A stretch of 64,000 bases of DNA from NCBI GenBank assembly GCA_037975125.1, contig JAJQOW010000014.1, positions 20,043,484 through 20,107,483 on the forward strand. Direction: 5' to 3'. The notes beneath the pieces are model-generated. The model was not told where the DNA came from, did not search any database, and was given only the letters and a program-made list of their open reading frames with translations. The position numbers were made by a program, and so were the translations under genes. Below, piece by piece: positions 19,856 to 30,969 of this stretch. Each line of letters opens with the position of its first letter. Position 1 is the stretch's first letter. Source of the DNA: Latrodectus hesperus. Lineage: Eukaryota > Arthropoda > Arachnida > Araneae > Theridiidae.

Positions 19856-19929
19856 AGCTATGGCACAAAATGCTATTGAGCAGACGTGCCCAGTACCGTG
19901 CAAGCCCATTAAGAATACCAAAGGTAGTT

Positions 19930-20060
19930 TTCAAAACAGTTGTAGTTGGACCTTTCCGGGGCCATCGCGAACATATTTCTCTCGCCGGACCTGATACAAG
20001 GTTCTGTGACGTCACAGACGAGAGCTGATGAACCGAAAGCTTCATTTCGACTCATTTTCA
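19930..20060. promoter_or_regulatory. Promoter-like patch with perfect CRE palindrome
   Basis: CTGTGACGTCACAG at 20004-20017 contains the full CRE (TGACGTCA). It sits in a locally CpG-rich stretch that also holds an ETS-like CCGGAAAG (minus strand, near 19950) and a CGCGATGGCC YY1-like word. Surroundings are strongly AT-rich. The gene it might serve and its direction are unknown. Confidence 0.4.
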
Positions 20061-21297
20061 AACTGTTGCTTAGTTTATGATTTTTATGCACGTTTGTCAT
20101 TTAATATGAAATTGTGATACAATTATTAACCTTGTAATTGTTAAAAATTAGAAAAATAATCATTTAACTTTAACAAAATAAACAATGTCATTTCTATGAT
20201 TTTGTAATGTTTTTATAACAGTGTGAATTAACAATAATTAACAATTTCACGCAAAATATTTCTCGTCACAGAAATTATTTTCGCGAAATATATACATATA
20301 CATATATATATAAACTCTAACATAACATTATTATTTAACTCATTAAAACTATTACTAAGATTTTTAAACCAGTTAAAACTCAACAAAATTATCTTCATAT
20401 AAATAATATCTGCAGCATACCCTTAATAATTGTCTATGATGTGTTTATTATTGAAGAATTTTCAAAAAAACATTAATCTCTTATTGATAACCTAAATTTT
20501 AAAAATTAATACAAAATTATACTTAAGAAAATAAACTAGATGATTCATAAAATAATTATCAAAACAGTCATTGTAAATATTGAGTAAAAGTATTATTAAT
20601 TTTATAAAAGCAATTATACAAAAAATACTTTATTTTTACTGTGGAAATTGTAAAAGGTGAAAATTCAAAAAATTGAAAAGTAAATTATTTTTCATTTTAA
20701 TAAGCATACACAGTGAAAAAAGCCATGATTTTATTTACATAAACACAATTGGTACAAAAACATGTACATTTTATAAAATAATTTTGTCATATTTTCTGAG
20801 AACTTGTATAACATTTTCTATACTTATATCTAATGATCCTTTTTATATGTATATCAGACAACTTTCAAAATGAATTAGTTTTATTTAAAAAAAATTTGGT
20901 GATAAGAAACGTGATATATAAACACAAATATGTAAAAAACTTATAAAATTTTCTAAAACAAATTTTCATGAGACAAATTTTAAAAAAGTAATTGATCAGT
21001 TATTAGGAAATTTATCTTGCATGCTTCATATTATAATTATACATATCTATGAGATATAAAACTTAATATATCCTTCCAAATTTAATAAAACAATTTATGT
21101 AAATCAGACATTTTTAACATAAACTAAATAAGTTAAAATACAATTCTAAGCAAAGAAATGTTTTAAATTTATAAGAAGAATTCTATTAACAGCAAAGTTT
21201 AAATTTGCAGTTGTATGTATTAACAATATTTTATAAATTTAATTAAGTAAAATAAAAAAATTATCGATATTAAAAATCTTTTTTATTTATTCTTAGA
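20061..21297. other. AT-rich intergenic or intronic DNA
   Basis: No coding exon or known repeat recognised. It could be intron downstream of the THAP exon at 21468. Confidence 0.5.
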
Positions 21298-21468
21298 TCA
21301 ACTATTTATTAATGTAGAAATTTTTCGTTTTCTCGGTTCTACACGGTTTATGTTTTTAATCCACTTCTCTCTCTTGTGGGGATCTGAAGGAAACTTGAAA
21401 ACTGTTGTTAAAGAACCTTCGGATTCATAATTTGAACGACATAAAGGCACACAAAATTTCCGTCCCAT
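21298..21468 (-). CDS. THAP zinc-finger domain, first coding exon (partial)
   Basis: THAP domains are C2CH DNA-binding modules of transcription factors and P-element-derived proteins. The exon opens with ATG at 21466-21468 (MGRKFCVPLC), preceded by a polypyrimidine acceptor (TTTCAG|ATCAAT). It keeps the N-terminal Cys pair, the TVFKFPSD motif and the KWIKNI tryptophan helix. The distal Cys-x2-His of the domain is absent, so it should lie in a following exon to the left. The residues after KNINR, up to the stop, look like read-through into an intron. A transposon-derived or decayed THAP copy cannot be excluded. Confidence 0.6.
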   Translation of the reverse strand: MGRKFCVPLCRSNYESEGSLTTVFKFPSDPHKREKWIKNINRVEPRKRKISTLINS

Positions 21469-22079
21469 ATTGATCTGAAATTTAAAAAAAAATATCTTTA
21501 GTGTACTGTGAAACACATTAAAATAAATATTTAAAACATAAGTTTTGAATTTGCTCACAAAATGTCGCGAAAGTTTTATAGAGATATTACATTTGTAGAA
21601 AAATACTTGACAAATCATTTAGAGAACAAATATTTGATCGATGATTTTTAAGGTTATGGTTCCATAAGATTAAAAAATTATAAGCCAATGTTTGAGAAAA
21701 TTCAGAAATTTTTAAGTTTCACATAACAAGTTCAATTATAGTTCGACAATTAAATTATTTATAACAAAATTAATCACGACAAATTATTCAAAACAAGCTT
21801 ACACAAAAAATTTAGATTTAAAACTTAAGCAATGTTTCGACTGCCACATTCTTAAATACTTAAAGTTAAAAAATTCATTGTAAAATATAATTAGCTATAT
21901 TTCCCAAAATAGAAACTAAGTAAAATACTAATGAGAGTTAATAAAAAGTAAACTCCTATCAAAATTAACACGACTCTCATAGCAAAAATTGAAATTTTCT
22001 AGCACACAAGCAAATTTACTTCTACATTACTTTGAAAAAACTTTTATCAATATCCTTTTACTTTTCGATACATAGATTA
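21469..22079. other. AT-rich DNA without recognisable gene
   Basis: Contains the acceptor polypyrimidine tract of the THAP exon at its left edge. Nothing else was identified. Confidence 0.5.
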
Positions 22080-22460
22080 TTTCAACAATTTAAAATTTGA
22101 AGATATTTCTAAAACTATTTACCCTGAAGAACTTTCTCCAATTAAAACTAATTTATGTGAAACTAAAACAGAATTTCTGGATTTATTTATCACTATTGAT
22201 AATTCTACTACATACATTGATGTCTTCGACAAAACTAATCAATTTAATTTTCATGTTAAAAGTTAATTTCTTGGAACTCCAATATTTCTTTAAAAATATA
22301 CAGAAACGTAATAATTAATGAACTTTATCGCATTTATAATATCTGTAACAATTATGAATCTAAAAATCAAATTAAACGCCTAATAGCTCACCTAAAAAAT
22401 AATATTCCAATTAATTTTATTTTAAAATATGTAGGAAGTAGGGAATCGCATGTAAGAATG
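22080..22460 (+). pseudogene. Penelope-like element reverse transcriptase fragment
   Basis: Two frames joined by a frameshift near 22265 read like the C-terminal part of a Penelope-type reverse transcriptase: IYPEELSPIKTNLCETKTEFLD, an FDKTNQFNFHV block (the family's DKR-x-FNF motif) and INELYRIYNICNN. No GIY-YIG endonuclease was seen. The identification rests on motif order only. Confidence 0.55.
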
Positions 22461-22508
22461 AAGTAATGCATAATTTTTATAACTACAGAAGGGCCATCCA
22501 AGCATTGA

Positions 22509-22682
22509 TTGGTTTGTTTGTCGCTCAACGGTCATTTTTTGCACACGAGGGCTAATTAGACCGGGACTTACGGCTTAAAGTGGATTCCGAACCACTACAA
22601 ACATCCATGCCCAAGGTGGGATTCGAACCCACGAACTGTTGAACCGAAGGCAAGAGCGCTAACCATTCGGCTGCCAGCTCGG
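22509..22682 (-). mobile_element. tRNA-derived SINE, full length (174 bp)
   Basis: The minus strand starts with a tRNA-like head. A box A-like word (TGGCAGCCGAATGG) is followed by a perfect T-arm, GTGGGTTCGAATCCCAC, containing box B. A unique region and an ACAAACAAACCAA tail follow. It is flanked by a perfect 14-bp duplication, CATCCAAGCATTGA, at 22495-22508 and 22683-22696. Polymerase III transcription from the A and B boxes is expected. Confidence 0.92.
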
Positions 22683-22696
22683 CATCCAAGCATTGA

Positions 22697-23226
22697 AGTT
22701 CTTACAAGAATCCTGAAAACACCTACATATATACACTTTATTTTATACATAACTTAAGCTTAAATCCCTTTTAACTCATTTTAATTTCAAATTTACTACA
22801 TGTTTCTAAACTATTCAACTTTTTGAATTTAATTACTTCTCGCAATATTTCTTTATTCTAATTTCAAATTTACTTTTGGCAACTTCCTACTATTCTCATA
22901 TATAAATTCAATCCGATTTACTGGCACTTGTATTTTGTATTTTCTACTGTATGTATTTTCTATATGTATTTGTCTACAGTATTCATTTTTTCTACTGTAT
23001 TTATTCATTCAAGGTACATTCAATCTTTAAATATATATTCTTTGAAAATATTATTCCACTAATATTTATAAACTTAATGTTAAATTAAACGCTGTAGTAT
23101 AGTATATTTTTACAATTTTAATACTCTAATTTTATGCTTTTCACAGCTTTTATGAATGCATATTGTAGAAAATAAAATATTACTTTGCTTAAAAATTGTT
23201 TAGATACCAAAATTTACTTCACTTAG

Positions 23227-23230
<4 letters not shown>
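22697..23230. other. AT-rich DNA, nothing recognised
   Basis: Includes imperfect repeats of a TTTTCTACTGTAT word at 22935-23005. No gene. Confidence 0.4.

Positions 23231-23316
<86 letters not shown>
23231..23316. repeat. (AT)n microsatellite
   Basis: 86 bp of uninterrupted AT dinucleotides. Confidence 0.97.
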
Positions 23317-23319
<3 letters not shown>

Positions 23320-24057
23320 AAAAAGTAATCTCTAAAACAAAATATGATTGGCTGAATTTCTTTGCTGAAAAATTCTCAATATTCCCTGAAATTCCCGAGT
23401 AAATTCCCAAGCTTCAAAATTCCCGGGAAATCTTACATCTCTACTCAGGCCAGGGGTGTACCTGGGCGGAACGAACGAAGTACGTCGGGAGAATTATTGG
23501 TAAGGATACCCAAAATGTGAAAGCCGTTCCAGTACTCAGCGAAAAGCTGCAGGCAATGAAGCACATAGACTTCTACCTTTGAACTTACACATGAGTGCTT
23601 TCGGTCCAACAGAAGCTGTACACTACCTCTTCCCTATGAATCCCATACTAGTCATCGATTTTCTGACAGTCAACAATTTATTGGAGTTGATCTGACAAAT
23701 GTTAAATCTTTAAAGAGGATAAGCCACAAGTTTCTGAATTTAAGTTACGCTTGATATTAAGATTGAAATTTTACGTTTAATAATTATGTTGTATTTATTG
23801 GGCTTGTGCAAATAAATATTTTCTATTACTACATACGAATATGTATAATTTCAAATCTGATAGAGAACAAATATATCTTTCTGATAAATATTCAAACAAT
23901 GACCTTATGTCCATTTTGTTACACCTAATTTAAAATAGAAAATAACTAATTTATTTGTTGTTCGGATAAGACTGAATATAACTGAATACTAATCTTTCAA
24001 AATCTAGAAAAATATCAATTTGATTTTACTGGTAAAAAGTTCTAAGGTGGGATAAGC
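23317..24057. other. Unassigned DNA
   Basis: 23445-23660 is less AT-rich than its surroundings and may be an old insertion, but no domain or terminal repeat was recognised. Confidence 0.35.
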
Positions 24058-25356
24058 TGTCCCACAAGTCAAATGTAAAGAACACCCATTTATTGTCTAC
24101 AGATGGCAACACCTGCTTGTGAACTTTTTTTACACTGTAGTTTGGAGCCGGCAGAAAGGAGCCAGTTGCATTCTCACTCTCTTGCATATTGATCTAATCT
24201 TGTTCACTTTATCTGCATAGTTATGTCAATTAAAATAATTTTTTAAACTTATGTTGATAGTTAAATCAGTGATCTATATAGTTACCGTTTGGAATTAATT
24301 CTAATATTCGGTAACTTAATTGGCGATTTCGAATAAAACATGCTGCCGCTGCTGATGGTCAAAACTTCGAAGTACAATCCAATTTAATCAAACCATCTGC
24401 TATCCTGTACCGCATATCCAAGATTGCAGTCATAATGTTTCATGGAAAATCCATCTATTCTACTCTGATTTAGCTTGTGCATACAATCAGATAGATACCA
24501 GTTAACCATGATGACATCCCAAAAACTGCGGTCGCAGACCCTTTTGCACTTTTCGAATGTCACAATACTTTTTGGTCTTCAAAACGGACACTTCAAAGTT
24601 ACAGTAATCAAGTACTATTAGGTCTCAATTTCTAAGTACCATATTTTGATATTTTAATTGTGTCAGCAGACGCTGAAGAACACGTGTAACAGCTCTGTAA
24701 AAAATTTTTTGAACGTTTAAAATTTGAATTCAAAATGCTTACTAAGTAAACAATCAGTCCCTTTCTTAAGGTGTTAAAGCTCTCCCTGAACAATTGAAAC
24801 TTTTACCGATTTTCCCAGAGCACAGACTATCATCGTAGAACTCAGACGTTTTATGGCAATGCTAAATTTTTTATCCGTGGTTTATCCCTAAAGCAGTTAC
24901 TGCACAAGCCTCACAAATTACAAAAAGATTCTAAGAAAAATGGCAAAATTCCAGTGTTTTTGGTCGGATACAATCTCTATTTAGTTCAAAAAATATAAAA
25001 CCGATCTCGTTAACTCTGTAACTTGAGCCTTTCCACCTCAAGTCAAGAGCTTTCTGTGAGTGACGCCTCAAATTTTGGCATCAGTGCTATTATGTATACT
25101 GAAACTGGCCCGCAGCCACTAACATTTTTTCTCGTAAATTAAATCCCACAGAAACAAAGAACAGTACATGTGACTGAATTGTTACCAACATATTCAGTTG
25201 TAAAATATTTAAGACATATCTCGAAGCCTTTAATAATCATAAACCCTTAATTGATGGTTTCACAAAAAATTCCGAATCCATTTCTCCCAGACAACTCGAC
25301 TTCATATCTCAGTTCCGCATGGATATCAGATTGTTCTAGAGCTAACAATGGTATCT
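24058..25356 (+). mobile_element. Ty3/gypsy retrotransposon remnant, internally deleted
   Basis: A probable LTR (24058 to about 24318, starting TGTCCCACA) is followed by a primer-binding-like TTGGCGATTTCG. About 20 gag-like codons then join directly to the pol reverse transcriptase. Pol is broken by stops but clear: IPVNHDDIPKTAV and a YxDD relic (FDILIVSADAEEH) near 24650. The RNase H part follows (SDASNFGI, LTFFSRKLNPTETK, HKPLIDGFTK at 25030-25265). Most of gag, protease and the first reverse transcriptase blocks are missing. The right end disappears into the assembly gap. Confidence 0.8.
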
Positions 25357-25856
25357 NNNNNNNNNNNNNNNNNNNNNNNNNNNNNNNNNNNNNNNNNNNN
25401 NNNNNNNNNNNNNNNNNNNNNNNNNNNNNNNNNNNNNNNNNNNNNNNNNNNNNNNNNNNNNNNNNNNNNNNNNNNNNNNNNNNNNNNNNNNNNNNNNNNN
25501 NNNNNNNNNNNNNNNNNNNNNNNNNNNNNNNNNNNNNNNNNNNNNNNNNNNNNNNNNNNNNNNNNNNNNNNNNNNNNNNNNNNNNNNNNNNNNNNNNNNN
25601 NNNNNNNNNNNNNNNNNNNNNNNNNNNNNNNNNNNNNNNNNNNNNNNNNNNNNNNNNNNNNNNNNNNNNNNNNNNNNNNNNNNNNNNNNNNNNNNNNNNN
25701 NNNNNNNNNNNNNNNNNNNNNNNNNNNNNNNNNNNNNNNNNNNNNNNNNNNNNNNNNNNNNNNNNNNNNNNNNNNNNNNNNNNNNNNNNNNNNNNNNNNN
25801 NNNNNNNNNNNNNNNNNNNNNNNNNNNNNNNNNNNNNNNNNNNNNNNNNNNNNNNN
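25357..25856. other. Assembly gap (500 N)
   Basis: Exactly 500 undetermined bases, the size of a conventional placeholder, so its true length is unknown. Gypsy sequence enters it from the left and a LINE fragment from the right. Confidence 0.99.
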
Positions 25857-26640
25857 AAGATCCAGGCTGTGACAACTGTCATATAGTAGTTTTGAGCTTC
25901 ATTTTCATGGATAATTTGGTAGTTACTATTTGCGTGATCAGTGGAAAAATATCTTCGAAAAGCTAACTGGTTGGTGTTAAGTATGTTTTGATGAAGTTGA
26001 TAATGGAGTCTGTACATAACTAGCTTTTCAAGGACCTTACCCATGTTTGGCAAAAGACATCCTTTTATTCTAATTAATTATCTCGATAAAAATTTCTCCA
26101 CTATTATCTCTATAGAATATTATCTAGATGAGGACACAAGAATTGCTTAAAATCATTTTTTTGACAATTAGTTGTCGAATCGGCAATTCCTAGGCTTGCG
26201 TGAGATGAACAAGCATACCTTGGAACATGAGGCGATCGTTATTCCATCTCTTGACAATGTTCAAGAAATCTTTAGGTGTTGCTTGTCCAAACTCATTGAA
26301 GTGAATTTTTTCTCGTTTTAAATATCAAACTCCTTCGACTATTAATACTAACAATAAAGGTTTCCATAGCAACCACGGAACTTGAACCGAATGACTAGAC
26401 ACAAATTAACTTGATGTTTAGTGAATTTGAATGTAAAACCACTCTTATCGGAATTCTTTATATGCCACAAGAAACTAGCGGAATTTGATATCGTGACGAC
26501 TAACTTCACCAACTTGTATTTGTGTGTGTGTGAAAAATCGTCTTCGTCTTCAGAGTGATACGATGTCTGTCAAGGACGAGGGTTGGTCATTTGGTGACCG
26601 GAGCTCCTGTGCCTGAAGCACGTATCTCCAATATATTTAT
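25857..26640 (-). mobile_element. Third LINE family, pol fragment (start of reverse transcriptase)
   Basis: This repeats most of 32250-32960. It encodes the start of the reverse transcriptase (LPNMGKVLEKLVMYRLHYQL, then NTNQLAFRR) and, upstream, the linker (NEFGQATPKDFLNIVKRWNN). Stops and indels are present. The left end is lost in the gap. Confidence 0.75.
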
Positions 26641-26820
26641 TTGGTTGAGTTATCTAATATGTTTCTCTTATAGTGATGATTTTTATTAATAATAGGTTTA
26701 TTTATTTAAGTATTTAATTTGGAGTTTACATTTAATTTGGAGTGGGGGGGAGTCGAACCGGTATCCTCTGGTTGGCCGTCAGCATCTACATGGCAGTTAC
26801 CACGCATAAGTACTTTATTG
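26641..26820. other. AT-rich DNA with a tRNA-like relic
   Basis: The minus strand at 26745-26805 contains GGTTCGACTCC (box B) and TGGTAACTGCC (box A-like), but the T-stem does not pair properly. It is probably an old SINE head rather than a tRNA gene. Confidence 0.3.
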
Positions 26821-27060
26821 ATAGCCGACAAGGTCTTGTTACATTTTGGGATAGCAGTTTACATTTTTCTGCTATTTTTTTTTTACAAAACTTGGATAAT
26901 CATAGTTTGGACTTTGGATAGAAATTTTTTCTTGTTGCAGTCTTGGCTATAGCCGACAAGGTCTTGTTACATTTTGGGGCAGTAGATTACATTTTTCTGT
27001 ATATTTTTACAAAACTGGGATAATCACAGTTTGAACTTTGTATAATTTTTTTTACAATAC
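26821..27060. repeat. Tandem duplication, about 128-bp unit
   Basis: Two diverged direct copies begin ATAGCCGACAAGGTCTTGTT at 26821 and 26949. Confidence 0.85.
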
Positions 27061-27466
27061 ATCAGTATCAATAAATAATACAATTGTACATAATACAATT
27101 TCTTGGTTACAAAATTCTTGTTAGTCTTGGCTACTTTTACAAACAATTCGGATTATGTACATTTCATTTTTTATAAATTTATACAGTAACAAGTGTAAAG
27201 TGCCGCTTTTTTTATTATTATTAAAGATGCAAGTGGTTTCTGTGTCGCTTTTATTTCTGTTTATTGAAAGAGTACGTAGTGATTGTATTATTTTTTATGT
27301 ATTTATTTTATAGACTTTAATTTTTATATGTATAGTTTTATTTAGAGTTTAAATTGACTAATTTATACGTTTCGAAGGATTGCCTTCTGGCGACGTCTAT
27401 TATCCGCTATCTAGTAGTTGTATTCTGGTTGGTTATTAGTTGATAGGTTAAGAATTTGTGGTATTA

Positions 27467-27470
<4 letters not shown>

Positions 27471-27517
<47 letters not shown>

Positions 27518-27549
27518 ATATATTATATATATATATATATAATATATAT

Positions 27550-27588
<39 letters not shown>
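27471..27588. repeat. (AT)n microsatellite, interrupted
   Basis: AT dinucleotides with several phase slips. It lies immediately beyond the place where ORF2 of the third LINE should begin. Confidence 0.95.
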
Positions 27589-27591
<3 letters not shown>

Positions 27592-27610
27592 GATTTCGCT
27601 CATCTTTGAC

Positions 27611-29926
27611 TCATGGTTGTCCAGAAATATTAACTTGCATGGTTTTAAGTATTTCCATGATGTGGTAGAACATATCATGAATACTATTACAATCGTTTAA
27701 TTTAGGTATGATATTGTTTATAACATTAATTGTTTAAAAACGTTATTGTTAAGTAGGTTATTTATGCTATTTACTAGCTCTGTTATATTTTTAAAATTGT
27801 TAAAGTCAAAATTAAAGCTATTATTTAAATTATTATTTTGTAGACTAGTACTAGGGTGGTTAATATTATTATTGTTGCTATATATGTCATTTGTGGGGTT
27901 GTTAGTTGTAGTTATTTTTACTGTTTCCCCTTACAACCTCTGCAAAGGAGATGTTCTTATTAATTTTATTTATCTTTGGCTTTGGATACCTAGGGCATCC
28001 CCTATAATTGGCCGGATGTTCGCCCCCACAGTTGGCACACTTAGGTTTTTCTAGTTTATCCTTGCCCAGTGGGCAGTCGTTGGTTCTATGTTCGCCTGCG
28101 CACTTAACTCACTTAGGGGTCAGCATGCAGGTTTCACTACTGTGGTGCCATAATTGACAGTTATGGCACTGTGGAACACCATCAGGTGAATTATATTTTT
28201 CTATTCGGACAATAAAGTGTCCTAGGTAGCTTTCTTGGAATATTTTTTGAGTTTTCATTATTGGGGAGATGAATTTGGAACAGGGGAATAAGCCTTCTGT
28301 CTCCTCTTGATCTTCTCATTTGGGTAATTTTTAAAACAATATAATCCTTTTGTTCTAGGTCATATTTTATTTCTTCAGATGGGGTATTTATTGGTAGACC
28401 TCTAATGACCACTTTTAAGGGGCGCTGAGATTTGGGATTTGATATAATATTTAATTTTTTGCATTAAAGTAGTTAGTCAACTCCCTATGGTTTGCTGGCG
28501 TATCGACAAATAGTTTTAGAAATTCACCGTCAGGTTTGCCCAATATTTTAAATTTTAGTTTATCATTTAGGTCATTTAGGAATTCTGCATATCTGATTTC
28601 AGTGGAAACAATAATGGGGGGTGGCTTTGTTTGCCTATTTAAAGTTTAGGAGGTGAGAGGAACAGAGTTATTATTCTCTGGATTATTGCTATTATTAATA
28701 AGCATATCATAGTTTTCCTCATCTAAAATTGAGAATCTGTTAGTTTCGATTTTTCCGGGCTGCTCTCAGTTAAAATTTCGTTTATTAGATTGTGGGATGA
28801 TTAAAGGTGGGCAAGGTTTGTTTACAACCGCTTTAAATGTAGTTAATTCATATATTTTAACGAGATATTGTCTGAAATTAATTCTCGTTATTAACGTATT
28901 GAATTTGAAATCACTATTGAACATATTAGGTTTCACATTTTTGAAAATATTATCAGCTAATGGATTATAGTCTTTAACGTATAATTCAAGCAAGCAATTA
29001 AGAATATTTAGATCTATACATGTGTTAATTTCATGTGGGAAACCACCTGCATCTACAAAATAAAATTTGTCATAATTTATATCAATAGTACTAGAGCGGC
29101 ACTTACCTCCATTTTTGTATATTCCAGCTAGTGTACATTTATAATAGTTCATGCTATTAAATGCCCTGTTTTTCTCACTATCATTTACACAATTGTTTAT
29201 CACATTATAACATTCAAGTATTTGAGTCAGGTTGTTCATAACGCCCTCCACAGTTAGGTTTGAAGCAGGAACTTGAAATTTGAATAAGTTAGCTTGAATG
29301 TTCACTATGTCTTCCGACGGGTGGTATCCATGTCTTATCGCGTGAGTTAGAAGATCAGATAAAGTTAACTCTCGGTTTATCACTTTTGTAATAAAGCTCA
29401 CTTCAATCGGGGAAATATAAACCAATAATGAGAGACTTCTTACTGACTTCAGTAGCCTCCAATTCACACACATTGTTGACGCTATTAATTTCTTTATCAC
29501 TAAATTCACTGTTATCACTTCTAGACATATTGGTAGCACAAGTCTTGGTAGGACTCTTCTGGATAGAATTTGTACTGTAATATCCGCTGTTTGTTGTTTC
29601 CATTTCACACATCTTATTGGGGCTTTGTTGAAGAATATCCATAATCGATTCTGTTTCCATTTCTTTGGGCGTTGGACTTTCTGGCGATTCCATGTCCGGA
29701 ATCTTCGTTAATTTGTTTTGATGAAATTTTTTGGCATAACAGCATTAGAATTCCTTAGTGCATGTATCTTCATCTGGGTATTCCGTTGTCGATCTAATTT
29801 TAGCTTAGGGGCCTCTAAAATCGTTGTACTTTGCACCACGTGCAACTTTTCATCTCCACCGGTAAGTACCGGTTTTAGGCTTAGCTGCTGGACGCGTTTA
29901 TCTGCGACGGCAGCCGCTTCACTCAT
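27611..29926 (-). pseudogene. Third LINE family ORF1 (gag-like, PRE_C2HC and zinc knuckles), frameshifted
   Basis: This jockey/X-element-like nucleic-acid-binding protein begins MSEAAAVADKRVQQL at 29926. An acidic Ser/Thr/Glu-rich region follows (29400-29690), then a long unassigned segment (28766-29420), a PRE_C2HC-type domain (VIRGLPINTPSEEIKYDLEQ, RRLIPLFQI, 28230-28415) and knuckles at 28030-28180 (CHNCQLWHHSSETC, CAGEHRTNDC, CANCGGEHPANYRGC). The Asn-rich C-terminus ends at a TGA at 27611. At least four frameshifts are needed to follow it. A start codon overlapping the stop (ATGA) could open ORF2, but the sequence then runs into (AT)n. Confidence 0.78.
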
Positions 29927-29942
29927 ACAGGATGCACCGTAG

Positions 29943-30969
29943 GGGTAAAGAATTAAGAGCTCGCTCGAGACACGTCTTCACTCTATCAAGTCAGGAACCG
30001 GTCTCCGAGTCTGTCAAGAAACGTTGGTAATCAAGCTTGTCTTGATTGTCTAATTAAGGAAGAACATTATCTTTGAACGCTTGCTTGATTTAGCTGAAGC
30101 AACAAGATGTCTTGGGCTCCTTTTTCTGATATAAGGACAAGGAGATACTAAGGAAGACATCTTATCAGTACATAGCTTAACAGGCATTGCCTTCCCATGA
30201 ATAAATCCAGCAAATCCAAGAAAGCACCATACAAGATCTCTGAAAGTTGTTTGTACTCCACAGCACAGATGCATTTAATTGAAAACCGAAGAGAGTTTCA
30301 AGATGAATTTACAAAGCAATGAGCCAGCAGTGGTGCGTTTTGCAAATGAAGTAAGGAAAAATAAATGAAATGCTTAACAAAATAGATGTACAGTGAAGCG
30401 TTTCACAAAAATTTAAAAATCAAGTCCATAAAAGAAGTTCTTAATAACTTGAATAGTTCATTTAAGTGAACTGGGTAACGAAAAAACACTATCAGAATCA
30501 GAGTCAAAGAGTTCCAGAGCTGGAGACGGAGCAGGAAAAGAACAGAATGCTGTTCTGAGAGCTACGAGGTGTGGAGTACTCACGAAGTTGGTTGTTATTG
30601 GCTGGAGGTGAAACCTTGCACAGATCCATTCCATTTTGATTCAGGAAGCTAGTAATGCAAATGATTTTGTGCATAAACTGTAAACTGATGATACAGCGAT
30701 TGAGTAAAATAGTGTTGATGATTGATTCTGGTTTCCTAAAATGCCATTTTGAAGTTAATGTGTCGTCGAAGATGTCATGATCTAGATTCTCAAGGCTCCG
30801 GGGATGCCGTTCTCAACGTACCTTAGAATGCTCCAAATCGAAGAGACCTATTCACCGGTCTTGCAGACGCAGTTTTTAAAAGATGATCTTCCGAATCTAT
30901 TAAAATATTGCGGAATGGCAGTGTGGCTCGTAGGGTACTGTGTGGTAAGTGGGCTATTGACAATTCTAT
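29943..30969. other. Repeat-derived DNA between LINE pieces
   Basis: 30003-30115 repeats 32966-33080 (both contain AAACGTTGGTAATCAAG). The rest has no recognised domain. Confidence 0.45.

Noticed and set aside
21298..21618. 106-residue protein starting at 21618
   Set aside because: The upstream half is intron-like with a polypyrimidine acceptor; the THAP start is the ATG at 21468.
22600..22682. Functional tRNA gene
   Set aside because: Good T-arm, but it is the head of a 174-bp element with a target duplication and tail, so a SINE.
23196..23410. Open frames of alternating Ile-Tyr across the (AT)n tract
   Set aside because: Translation of a dinucleotide repeat; the same occurs at 57123-57363, 51278-51588 and 41234-41422. 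Not genes.
25247..26053. Long minus-strand frame across the gap
   Set aside because: It joins gypsy sequence to a LINE fragment only because undetermined bases contain no stops.
26745..26805. tRNA gene suggested by box A and box B words
   Set aside because: The T-stem and anticodon stem do not pair; more likely a SINE relic.
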